From the NCBI GenBank assembly GCA_022575985.1, contig JAKSXM010000007.1:53102501-53166500 (forward strand): a stretch of DNA of 64,000 nucleotides, given 5' to 3'. The notes below the pieces were generated by a model. It had not been told where the DNA came from. It saw only the letters and a list, made by a program, of their open reading frames with translations, and searched no databases. This DNA comes from Anagrus nilaparvatae. Its lineage: Eukaryota; Arthropoda; Insecta; Hymenoptera; Mymaridae. Shown piece after piece: positions 53,294 through 64,000 of this stretch; position 1 is the stretch's first letter; every line of letters begins with the position of its first letter. The translations under genes were made by a program, and so were the position numbers.

Positions 53294-53413
53294 GGGCGAG
53301 TTTACCAAATAATGACCAAAGATTTCCCTGTTAGTGACCTCTCGTCTTGCATAAGAGTAAGACAGTATTGGGTATTAATTGGAGGAGTGGTCATTAATCG
53401 GCACCGTCACCCT
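53294..53413. mobile_element. About 120-bp MITE, copy 2 of the 37.4-kb family
   Basis: GGGCGAGTTTACCAAATAAT at the left and ATTAATCGGCACCGTCACCC at the right are imperfect inverses. Interior GACCAAAGATTTCCCTGTTA and CAGTATTGGGTATTAATTGG match 37423-37539. Confidence 0.78.
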
Positions 53414-53814
53414 GCTACTTTAAAGCGTTTTTATATCAATAACATTTCCAACAACCAACCCTAATCAAAAATTTTTTACCTGTGATACTTTAAAAAAAAG
53501 AAGTTATAGTAAATTATAAAGCTAAAATTTGACCGTTACTTTGGGCATTTAAGTGTTTATAATTCATGCATACCTTTTTTTTCTGAACATTTGTTTCAGT
53601 CCAAATATTTCATGAAAATCAACCCAGGCCAGAAATAGTCTATTTTAACATAATCTATAAATAAAATTAAAAAAATTGTTTATTTCGCTTAAAATTTGAA
53701 GCAATTTTGTGTAAAAATTATTTATTTATAGACCAGTGGTTCCTAAAATTAAAAATAAAAATTTGTAGAAAAGCCACAGTAAATTTTTTGCAAAAAAAGC
53801 TTATAGGATTGTGG

Positions 53815-54475
53815 GTGTAAAAGTCGCGCGCGCGTACATCCTGCGAAGCTCATTTTCCCATGTCTCGCCTCCACACTTTTTCCGTCCCTACTGTTTTGAT
53901 TCTCTTATACATTCATTAAGCACAAATACTACGATGATGACGTCGACTGGTATTTCATATAGACGAAGACAAGAGAAGCTCCAAGAAAGCCCTCTGCCGA
54001 CTGTCTACAGCAAACGCTTTGGCAGAAGTCATTGGAACACGCTCGCGGCTCCGCAAAATAATAGTTTCATAACGCGATTCAGTGTAAACTTGCAATAAAA
54101 CAAGTACAATAAATTGTTTAAAATTATTAAAATTATGACATAATAAAATTCTTTTAAACATATATTATCTTAAAAACCATTTTTTATTTGTGTAAATAAG
54201 TGTAAAAATAAAAAATATTTCATATAAATAAAATTTTTTTATTAAAAACCGTGATTAGTTTAATAATAATAAAAGTAAAAACTTTTTTAACGCTCTAAAG
54301 CATTTTCACGGAGCCTGAAAGTCAGTGGTGATTCTAATAAGAGTGCGGGTTTTTCATAAGGTAAAAAAAATATATTCCGGGTTATAGTTTTTCCTCGAGA
54401 GTGTAAGTGTGTTGTATATATTTCGTGTCATCCAACTACACAGTGTTTCCGCTTTATAACTCCCACGCAACATTG
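53815..54475 (+). promoter_or_regulatory. Candidate promoter / first-exon region, unassigned
   Basis: Two GC-richer islands, 53815-54075 and 54295-54475, stand out from the AT-rich flanks; another short one is at 54665-54705 (GTCGTGGTGGCGGCGTCCAA). Nothing downstream to 64 kb gives a recognisable coding exon, so any gene would have a long first intron or be non-coding. Confidence 0.3.
53934..54098 (+). CDS. Possible small ORF in a CpG-richer patch, unknown
   Basis: The 54-codon frame MMTSTGISYRRRQEKLQESP to FITRFSVNLQ lies in a patch (53815-54075) with much higher GC and many CpGs (GTCGCGCGCGCG at 53821). A CRE-like TGACGTCG overlaps the start. Such patches in AT-rich insect genomes often mark promoters and first exons. 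No family is recognised, and it may instead be 5' UTR of a gene extending beyond 54.1 kb. Confidence 0.25.
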   Translation: MMTSTGISYRRRQEKLQESPLPTVYSKRFGRSHWNTLAAPQNNSFITRFSVNLQ

Positions 54476-54479
54476 GAAA

Positions 54480-56700
54480 ATTCTAAGAAAATTTTCATTC
54501 AACTAGATTTAAACAAAAAATTTTAAAAATTTAGTTCTAAAAAAAAGAATTGTGCAATAATTTATTTTGTCAAAAAATTAATTTTCTTTTTAAATTCGAA
54601 ATTTTTTAAAACTGTCATCCTTTTAAAATGTTTTCATAAATATTTAAAATTCAATTTTTCCGGGTGTTCAATGTCGTGGTGGCGGCGTCCAACTGCTTGG
54701 CAACAAGAATCAAAGGATTGTACCATAACGTTAAAAAAAATCCTTGTCATAAAAAATAATTAAAAATCCCCTATTTAATTATAAATTAAATAATGTCATT
54801 AGTGAAATTTCATAAAAATCTAGTGAAAAATCAGTTAAATAATAAAAAATTAGTTAAAAATATCAGTTATTTTATCAAAAGCTTATAGTTTTAACATAAA
54901 CCAATCACCTGTTTACTTTACAAGGGATGAAAACTTCAATATCTCATTTGGTAAGTTCAATTCGAAATTGATTAGTTATTGCAAATAATTTTTTTTAATT
55001 TCACAGAAGATCAAATTGCAAATATTTTTAGCAATAAAAAAAATTTTTTATATCGCTTCCTCTCCGCGGTATCCTTTCTTGTCATGCTTCTTTTTCTTTA
55101 CATTATAAAATAGAGAGAAGAGAGATGAGAGAAGTTTATAACGTCTGCGCATTTTATATATCCTTTTTTGAGTTTTATATGTATGTATGTGTGTGTTTTA
55201 TACTGTTTTTTATATCATCTATAAATATCCTAGTAAAATTATCATTACACGAGATTCAAGGGAAGATTCTATTTAATCCAAAGAATCAAAATGCTTGGCA
55301 TTTAATATTATTTTTTTTGCAAATCAAAGTCAAAATTGTCAAAATTAATTCAATTTATTAAAAGCAATTTTTTAATTAAAAAAAATACACCACTTAAATT
55401 TAAATCCATTTAAATTTTTTTGTTTTTACTTCCGTTGAAAAAAAAAGTAATTTAAATAAAAAAAAAAAATTCAATGCAAATAAATTAAAAAAAAAAAAGA
55501 AAATAATTGTTAGTACAATTTCTTGGAAATTAAATATATATAATATCACAGCGTAAAAAAAAAAAGGATTGTAGCTAGTGTATTTTTTGCATGTAATTTC
55601 AGAAAAAAAGCAAAAAAATACTTAGATGATTATCATTTTATGATAATCAGTACATTCATATTTTTTTATATTTACAAGTTATTTGTTATATTCTTCAATA
55701 ATATGTGTAAAAAATACATGACTTTGTTTTGGCGTACAATATACTTACCTTTTTTTTTATCTTTTATAACAAAACCGCCTACTCTTTATGCATATTCTTG
55801 TATCATAGACACTATTATACTTTAACAGAAATCTTTTTTTAAAAGAAACATAAATTTATTTTTTGCAAAAAGAAAAAACTGTAAATAAATTTCTTTTAGA
55901 AAATTATTGGCATATCATATAAGAAAAATTAAAACTTTTTTCGACCGCGCCTACTTTTTCTAATAGAGTATATAAATGTATAGTACTTAATAATAATAAT
56001 AATAATAATAGATGTAATCTTTTTATGTGTACTATATATAAAAAAAAGCACATTTATTGCATTAATCAGAGTGCATTTTTCGACAGACAGAGGAGAAAAG
56101 AGATGATGATGACGACGAGAGTCTATAATACGTTTTTATTCAATACATTATAATAATAACGATGATGATGATGATAACTTGTTATATACTTGTAATTTTG
56201 TATTTCAAAAATTTTTTGCTGAGTTGTTTTTTTTATTTAAATATGCTTAAATACATATTTAAAACTCTTGTTTTTTTTATTTATAAATATCTTTTTTTTA
56301 ATTTCGATATATGTTATGTGGAAAGCTTGAAATTTTGTACTTTTTGAGGTTTTTAGCTTGGGTATCGAGAATTATAAATTCGATTACAAGCAGATACGAT
56401 TTTGAGCTTTATTAAGGGTTCTCAAAAAAGCAGGATTTGAAAAATTTGAGTGGAAAGTCAATGACTTTCTAAAGAATTCTATGAGGTATGTTAGTTTTTT
56501 GATAGGTTACATTAAAAGATATTAACAATTTTTATTTACATTATATAACCATAGATAGATGCCGTATTAAAAAAAACAAATTCGCAAATTAATATTTATT
56601 TATTATATAATTCATCGCTACTTTTTTAATATTAAACTACATTTAATTTTTACCAAGCATTAAAATGAATAAAATATTTTTATGAAACAACTATTTTCAA
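54480..56700. other. AT-rich, no gene seen
   Basis: Low-complexity A/T runs, a short purine tract (GAGAGAAGAGAGATGAGAGA at 55112), an (ATA)n run near 55990 and a GATGAT run near 56161. No clear inverted repeats. Confidence 0.4.
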
Positions 56701-56710
56701 ATTATAAATA

Positions 56711-58429
56711 CACGGTTGGCTAGAAACAATTTTAAATAAAATTTGAAGGTACCTCCGAGATTCCGATGAATTTTGATTCTAGGGTACCTACAGGTCCTAA
56801 AAAAACAAAAAAGAAAAAAATCCGCTCGGCGCATTTTTATTTTTGCCCAAAATAGGGCTATCTCGGTGAATATATTCAAAAAAACGTTTGAAAAAGAAAT
56901 AATGAATTATAAATCTTACAATTTTAATTGTAATATACTAGAATATGAAAGAAAAGTTAAATTTATACATTCTTATGTATTTTTAACTCACCCGCGCAGA
57001 GCCAGATGTAATGGATGGTCATTGAGACTGCAAAGCTGACCTAGCTGAAAAAACTACATAAAAAACTACATATTCAGGACAAGATGTGATTTTGTCGAGG
57101 AAAGTATACTTGTTGATTTCAACTATCATTTTTCTAGACCTTATAGGGTCTCATCACTGTTTTTGGACACTTTTACTTTAGTCGAAACTGTGATTTTTTC
57201 AATTTTTTCGAATTTGATGAAACAACTAAGATTCAGATAAAATAAGTTATAAATAATATTAGGGAGATAGTACCCCCGAATAAGGAGTTTTCATTGGGGG
57301 TATGAGCAAAAAAAAGGGGTTTGCTATTTTTCGGGGATGGCTACTTAAGGGATGCTAGTACTGTAATTGGGGTAAAACTTCGAATTTACGCACGCGTAAC
57401 GTTGATCAAGCCAATTCACAGTAGGCTTGCATAATAATTTAACCAAGTCGAATTTATACTGTACGCGTGCGAAATAAATCGACGCAAGAAATCTTTATTT
57501 TTGATATTTTGGATATTTTATCCATCAAGTAAAAATCCCCTTAAAATAGCAAACCCCTTATCTCCCAAATAAAGCTTATAATCAGGGGGATATTATTCCC
57601 TTAAATGGGCTTACAACCATTAACATGCAACATGTTCATAGGGAGAGGTACTTGGGAAAAACTACCACTACAGTGAGGGGGGGGTGAAAAACGGATGGGT
57701 TCGGGGGGGTATAATGTAATTAGAATAATTTCGTTTTAGGAACTTAGAATAATTTCGATTTAAGGACGTAGAATAATCCGGCTTTAGGGACTTGGAATAA
57801 TATTGTTTGACTTTAATTAATCATTTAAAAATTTCTATTACACATAAATATGTTCTATGCTCATTAATTGTGTTTACACAAGCCCGTTACAAATTTTTTT
57901 ATCTTATTCTAAGTTTTTTCATCAAATTCGAAAAAATTGAAAATATCACAGTTTTGACTTCAGTAAAAGTGTCCAAAAACAGATCTGAAACCCTACATGG
58001 TCTAGAAAAATGATAGACGCAACAGTCAAGTACACTTTTCCTAATAAAAAACACATCTTAACCCGGGGAAGTAGTTTTTTATGTAGTTTTTTCAGCTAGG
58101 TCAGCTTTGCAGCCTCATTGACCATCCATTACATCTGGGTCTGCGCAGATGAATTAAAAATACATAAAAATGTATAAATTTAACTTTTCTTTCATATTCT
58201 AGTATATTACAATTAAAATTGTAAGATTTATAATTCATTATTTCTTTTTCAAACAATTTTTTGAATATATTCACCGAGATAGCTCTATTTTGGGCAAAAA
58301 TAAAAAAGCGCTGAGCGGATTTTTTCCTTTTTTGTTTTTTTAGGACCTGTAGGTACCCTACAATCAAAATTCATCGGAATCTCGGAGGTACCTTCAAATT
58401 TTATTTAAAATTGTTTCTAGCCAACCGTG
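56711..58429. mobile_element. 1.72-kb foldback element, CACGGTTGGCTAG ends
   Basis: CACGGTTGGCTAGAAACAAT and ATTGTTTCTAGCCAACCGTG are the ends, each with AATA outside. Arms of about 540 bp (56711-57250 and 57890-58429) pair almost throughout, for example ATGGATGGTC and GACCATCCAT. The central part holds an older dispersed repeat (57610-57895). Two frames of 88 codons, one on each strand, are mirror images of the arms and are not genes. Confidence 0.87.
57610..57895. repeat. Dispersed repeat copy inside the foldback centre
   Basis: CAACATGTTCATAGGGAGAG, a G-run, several GGACTTAGAATAATTTCG-like phrases and ATGTTCTATGCTCATTAATT belong to the GTTCCATGCTCGTTGG family. Confidence 0.65.
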
Positions 58430-58871
58430 AATAAAAAATACTACGATAAAAGCATTTATATAATACTTGGAGATCATTTCATATGCGAGAAAAATTTTAT
58501 TAAACAAATTATTCTGAGAAGGCACTGTGCAGACTGCAGACTTTAAATTTATGTCTATGTTAAAAAGTTTATGTTTATGAACGATTTTTTTTTCGTGACA
58601 ATTTCGTAATAAAATTTTTCTCACAAGTGAAATGATCTCTAAGGATTATATAAGATTTGATATCGATTAAAAAAATTTATGTTTGATTTATTACGAATTA
58701 ACAATATTAGATTTAAGATTTTGAGATAATGAGAATGTATCAGATTATTTTTGATTCATATAAAGCATTACCAATAAGCAGTAGATTCCAAGCGATGAAC
58801 TTTAGATAGTAATACTTTTTATATACTTTTCTTATGGGAACAAGTGTCACCAATTAACTTTTACCAATCTT

Positions 58872-59130
58872 CTTCTGTTGTTATACCTAGACTGAATTTA
58901 CGTAAGCGTACGCATGCATTTCTATGCATACGAACATACGAATATTCGTATATTGCCAACCTATCCTTATTTTTAGTAATGCTTTTGCTGTTCACTATAG
59001 AGATTGGGTATAGGAGAAGGATGAATATATAAGCAGAAGTTGGTAGTATGCAAATATTCGCATATCCGTATGCATATAAATGCATGCATACGCTTACGTA
59101 GATTGCGTCCTAATAACACATGTTGCAAAT
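58872..59130. repeat. Imperfect inverted repeat with TACGTAAGCGTACGCATGCA arms
   Basis: The strongest part is 58899-58966 against 59034-59100 (TACGTAAGCG, ATGCATGCATTT and ATTCGTAT blocks); weaker pairing reaches 58872 and 59130. The arms are themselves rich in short palindromes (TACGTA, GCATGC). Several short frames here are mirror artefacts. Confidence 0.75.
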
Positions 59131-59145
59131 ACATAAAGTTCTCTA

Positions 59146-59263
59146 CAGATGCTCGCGTATACCGTACTATTCTGACAAAATGGAAACCAATCAAATCTCA
59201 GTACGCTAAAATTAATTGGCTTTAAATCCCTTAGTACCGTGTTATACGTGGCATCTGTTGAGA
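59146..59263. repeat. Imperfect 118-bp inverted repeat, ACAGATGC ends
   Basis: ACAGATGCTCGCGTATACCG against CGTGTTATACGTGGCATCTG. Probably a small MITE directly next to the previous inverted repeat. Confidence 0.5.
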
Positions 59264-59269
59264 CCCGAG

Positions 59270-61750
59270 TGATTTTACACAATCGCGAACTTGCACAATT
59301 AACTTAAACAAGAGCAAATTGACAAAGACCCGTTTACATTGAGAAAAAGTAAGGTTTTTGAGATAAGTTCTAAAAAAATTTAACATTTGTCGGTGTAAAT
59401 AGCTCTTTGTCAATTTACTCGTTGTTCAGTTAACTTAGCCACGATGGTGTTAAATCGCTCATAGATGTTTAAATTATATTATGGAAAGTTGTATAAAAAT
59501 TTAATTATTTCATTCATGATAATCTTTCAGTTTTCAAATGGTGTTTAACTAATTTATTGTAAATAACGCAACAGTAGTCTAGAATTAACAGACGAAGACT
59601 TTGAGTTATTACGAATATTTGTAAATAAAAATTGTTAAAAAATATTGGAATTAGTCTGTACCTACGCAGATAAAAATAATTTTTGTAATATTTTTATTAA
59701 AAATGATTTTGATAATGAAAGCAAATAAAAAATAAACTTATATTTAAAAAATTATTTCTTCATACAAATGTATTAGCACGAAGAGTTTATTACTATCTGA
59801 ACACCTTCAAAAAATAAAAATTAAAATGCAAAAATTATGAATCCTTGAAAAGATTAATATTTTTAAATAGTTGTGTTTATTTTAAAACATTTTTTAATAA
59901 ATAAATGCAAAATTCTAGTTATTGTAAAGCTAAAGTAACACCTTAATTACGTTTAATCTTATTAAATTAAAAAAAGAAAAAAAAATTGAAAATATTACAT
60001 AACAAAGATAATTTCTTGTATGTAGAAGTACACTGATAACGCTTTCAAGATATATTTTAGTTTAATTATTTGTCACAATAAAACGATCTGTATTGTTGAT
60101 TCAGATTTTATTTTTATCATCCAAATCCAATTTCTTCTTAACAATGTTTCTTTATCTACTTTGTAAATTGTGTACTAAAAAAAATTATTAATTTTATCAA
60201 AAAAGGCAGACAATTTTATTTCTTGATTTAAGAATTTTTGTTTATTTTAGATATTAAAATCTATTTATTTGCTTACTTTAATTATGAAATCAAAGTAAAC
60301 TTAAAATGTGATAAAAATAATTATACACTGATTATTATCAAGATTTAGAGTCTAAAATTGTATTGAGTGGTGACAGACCAGTTCTGATTCTTTCTGCACT
60401 GGTCAATAATTTCTGGAACATACAAGTTAAGATTCCTAATGAGCTTCTTCTTTGCTTAAAATTTGAATCAAAATTTAAACGAAAATCGTCCAATTAAGTC
60501 TATTATTCGTAAGCTGAAACTTATAGAATATGTTTCTCGTACACAGAACTCCGGAATCGATGATCAGTGACACAAAAAATCTACGTAGGCCAAATCTGGA
60601 CACGTTAAAAATACCCCTTTCTGGAGTAGTATCTACAAATTTCAGGATGTAGGCCCAATTTTTCATCAAAGAATTTCTTTCAAAGACCCCAAAATTCGGA
60701 AAATAATTTTTTAATTTTACTCTACTTATTTCTTGTGCAATATTATATAAATTTGTACCAAAAGAAGCTTAATTTAAGTTGAGCTGATAACAATAAGTAA
60801 TATTTTTTTTAAAACTTATGTAAGATTATATGAAAAATGAAAAAATTGAATCTACTTATCGAAAAATAAAGAAAATGTAAAATCTATTTTTTCCCTCAAA
60901 AATACATTTTGAAAAGATATCAAAATCCAGAAGAATAATAGCATTTAAAAAGAGGATTTAAAATATAAAAAGCTTTATAAAATGTCCCAGTAAACTTTGT
61001 TTGCTTTATTTGAAGATTAAATGAACAAGTCTTTAAAATATCAAATACATACAATATTTTTGCTTAAATTTATAGAATTTTAAAAAAATTCATAATTTTT
61101 TAAAAAACTATTTACAAAAAAAACATACCTTTGAAATTTACAAAAATATAACTTACAAAAAGCTATCACCTTGAAAAATATATACTTTGTTTTTTTTTTT
61201 GAAGCATGTTTTATAATCCTATGAAACTTATAACCCTTATGGTAAACTCAATAGCATGACGGTCTTCTTAGAGAGAAACATGATCTTATATTATCATTCA
61301 AGAAGAGACTTTTTTATGCAAAAAAAAATTTTTTTAAATCCTCTTATTTTTGTTTTTTGTTCACTTAGTTTTAATAAAGTTAGTATTGTTAGATAATAAT
61401 TCAGTAAATTTTGTTCTATTAAATTAAAACTTGATGATATGCTAGAATGATATCGTACAGTGAACTTGAAAAAGGTTTAGTGTTAAAATATCTAAATATA
61501 TATATAAATAAATGAGATTTTATGATTTTTTGTGGTTTTATTTAGTCAAGGATTTTTTTATTTTAACTATTATTGATAAAATTTTAAAAAATAATGATTA
61601 AATGAAACTTTTTTATTTAATGTGATTTTAATTAAAATAATATGATTTATTAGATTAATTAAAGACTGTCATAAATGTAAAATTTTAATTTAAATTATCT
61701 TTTTTGATGATTTGATAAGAATTTTAACGGTATAGAACAAGTTTAAATTA
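59270..61750. other. AT-rich intergenic
   Basis: No gene seen. A degenerate copy of the GATCAGYGACCC motif with the AAATACCCCTTT body lies at about 60550-60670. Confidence 0.4.
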
Positions 61751-61752
61751 AT

Positions 61753-62900
61753 ATATGAGCAATTATTTTAAAATTGATACTTAATTCGAGCCTGGAATCG
61801 TAAATTTTTTTTTTGAGGGCACATCGATATGACCCGTGTTTTCAGATAGTTTGAACCTTCAGAAAACCGAAAAAAATCGTGAACAAGAAATCGGCGATAG
61901 GTGCCAAAAAGATTTTTTCACTTTTATGTCAAAAACCGTGTTTTTCGTATCTGAGCTACCCAAAATTTTCAAAATAACTTTTTAGGTAAAAAAACGTTTT
62001 TAAAATAGATAAGAAAATCTGATTGCCAGGGAAAAACCACTCCAGAAGAAAACAAAACTTATCATTTTACGATGAAATTTAGCCAAGTTATCGTCAATTT
62101 AAGATTTTGCTCAAATTCGTTGCTCAAAAAGATTGAAATTTTATTGAAAAAAGCCTGTTTCTGAACTTTAAACATGCATTACTCGCTTGATTTTCATCGT
62201 AAAATAATAATTTTTTTTTTTTAAAATCGATTAATTTTTTCCTGGCAATTCATTTCTCTAAGAAAAAAATTATTTTTATTGACCAAATTTCAATTTTTAG
62301 GTCAAAAGCCTTTGAAAACTGTAAGTAGCAAGATTTACTTAACACAGTTTTTGACCTAAAAATTGTAATTTGGTCAATAAAAATAATTTTTTTCTTAGAG
62401 AAATGAATTGCCAGGAAAAAATTAATCGATTTAAAAAAAAAAATTATTATTTTACGATGAAAATCAAGCGAGTAATGCATGTTTAAAGTTCAGAAACAGG
62501 CTTTTTTCAATAAAATTTCAATCTTTTTTAAGACGAATTTGAGCAAAATCTTAAATTGACGATAACTTGGCTAAATTTCATCGTAAAATGATAAGTTTTG
62601 TTTTCTTCTGGAGTGGTTTTTCCCTGGCAATCAGATTTTCTTATCTATTTTAAAAACGTTTTTTTACCTAAAAAGTTATTTTGAAAATTTTGGGTAGCTC
62701 AGATACGAAAAACACGGTTTTTGACATAAAAGTGAAAAAATCTTTTTGGCACCTATCGCCGATTTCTTGTTCACGATTTTTTTCGGTTTTCTGAAGGTTC
62801 AAACTATCTGAAAACACGGGTCATATCGATGTGCCCTCAAAAAAAAAATTTACGATTCCAGGCTCGAATTAAGTATCAATTTTAAAATAATTGCTCATAT
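61753..62900. mobile_element. Foldback element A, copy 2: 1.15-kb near-perfect palindrome
   Basis: ATATGAGCAATTATTTTAAA at the left and its complement at the right. Arms of about 565 bp match almost base for base with a loop of only some 20 bp near 62325. The core (GAAATCGGCGAT, GTGCCAAAAAGATTTTTTCA, AAAAACCGTGTTTTTCGTAT) is shared with 22372-23291. Non-coding; frames at 62250-62480 are artefacts. Confidence 0.92.
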
Positions 62901-63499
62901 GTGTAGTTTTAATGTTTGTTTGTCTACGATTTAAATCAGCTTTATTTATGAAGATTTAATTTACTAGATAATTCAGAAGGAAGTTTTAATCAAAATTATT
63001 TTGCTATTGTATATGGAGTTAAAATTACAATTTTTCTAATTAGTCAATAAAAATTGTGAAAAAATATATTTTAATCGTATATATATATATAATAGAAATT
63101 TACCAGTTTTGGCTAAAAAACTTTTGATATCACTTTATCTACCTGGGTTAGAAAGATCAAGTTCTATGAATTTTTCTTGAAGTTATTTCTCATCATTCTT
63201 TAAATTTTTTCTTTACAAATTGTGTATAAGTAAACTATGTTCACTTACGTAGGCCTAGATTTCATTTTCTAACAAAGGGTTTTGCAAGAATTTATTCAAA
63301 TATGCTTGAGATTTATGATAAAAAAGGTTTTGCTGAACAAATTTAAAATACACATCTGGTCAAGATGCCATTAAAGTTAAATTTATGCAAAAATTTTAAA
63401 TCAAGTTCAATGAATTTGAAGGTTTCATTCTTTCGATATTATTTTTTGAGTAATAAATGAAATATTTCTCAAAATAAGCAAACTATTAGAAGAAAATAT

Positions 63500-64000
63500 T
63501 GCTGATTAAACCGAATTTTGGCTTAAGTTATTGCGGTTTTTGGAATCAGTAAGTACGATTCTGAAATAAAATATTTAAAATTTAAAATAGTAGACACAAA
63601 ATGACGTATTTCTAACCTCAAAATTGGCAATTTAAGTTATTTAAAGTATTTTAAGTTTCTTCACAATTTTTGGTACTTTGATCACGATTCTGAAATAAAT
63701 TTTTTGACCTGATCAATTTAAGGTTGCAAATCTAGCCTAATTTACTGATTCAAAAGGTTAAAAATTATAATTCGGGCATTTTGAATCCGTCATTTTGAAT
63801 TTTAAAAATCTGATATCAGAATATTGTGATCAGAGATCCAAAAAATCTAATAAATGTACTAAAACTTGGTGCAATCATCAATATTTTTTAAGTTTGTATT
63901 TTTTTTCAAATTTTTTGATTCTTTTGGGTGAAAAATCGTGAACTGCTCAAATCTGAATATCGCAAATCAGATAAAAACTTCAAAATTTTTTTTAGCTCGG
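63500..64000. repeat. Dispersed repeat shared with 5.86-6.26 kb, continues past window
   Basis: Contains TTTGATCACGATTCTGAAAT, TGAATTTTAAAAATCTGATA and GTGATCAGAGATCCAAAAAA, matching 6120-6230 in the same orientation. Runs to the window edge. Confidence 0.6.

Noticed and set aside
56697..58367. Pair of 88-codon frames on opposite strands with nearly the same protein
   Set aside because: They are the same sequence read from the two arms of the 56711-58429 foldback. No family resemblance and no splice or start support.
62250..62480. 76-codon minus-strand frame at the palindrome centre
   Set aside because: Mirror product of the palindrome (starts in one arm and ends in the other), rich in Phe/Ile/Lys from A/T runs.

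Overview
The window reads as nuclear DNA of an insect: very AT-rich, with spliced genes, long introns, A-tailed retroposon-like inserts and many short inverted-repeat elements. Three unrelated gene groups can be recognised. The myosin light chain and the lectin/sushi receptor are clear insect orthologues, and the light chain would fit Hymenoptera, but I cannot fix the order or species from sequence alone.

Layout. (1) 2.7-14.3 kb, minus strand: a tandem array of three trehalose/sugar-transporter-like genes (MFS sugar porter family). Each has a tiny first exon (13-17 codons), missed by simple ORF calling, spliced to one long second exon. Copies 2 and 3 look intact at 446 and 450 codons. Copy 1 has an in-frame stop at codon 22 and is called a pseudogene, or at best a 5'-impaired gene. 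(2) 16.8-18.5 kb: a non-autonomous inverted-repeat element carrying two minisatellites. (3) 19.58-46.78 kb, plus strand: the furrowed (fw) orthologue. Seventeen exons encode a fucolectin-type (FTP) domain, a C-type lectin domain, ten sushi/CCP domains, a transmembrane helix and a cytoplasmic tail. The signal-peptide exon was not found. (4) 49.81-50.41 kb, plus strand: spaghetti squash (sqh), the non-muscle myosin II regulatory light chain, complete at 174 residues, with a probable upstream non-coding exon. (5) 50.4-64 kb: no confident protein gene. A GC/CpG-richer patch at 53.8-54.1 kb could be the start of another transcription unit.

Most of the remainder is transposon-derived. No transposase or reverse transcriptase coding survives, so everything visible is non-autonomous. 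Most striking are long foldback (palindromic) elements at 22.37-23.29, 25.28-27.33, 38.72-40.34, 56.71-58.43 and 61.75-62.90 kb. Several sit inside fw introns and could form long hairpin RNAs when fw is transcribed. The first large fw intron holds at least four levels of nesting, in which later insertions can be ordered against earlier ones by the host sequence they split.

I see no convincing novel multi-gene system. The unusual material is repeat architecture: foldback families, satellites made inside transposons and a probable gene-conversion tract between the transporters. Splice sites were assigned by eye from GT/AG signals and reading phase; no alignment or database search was run.
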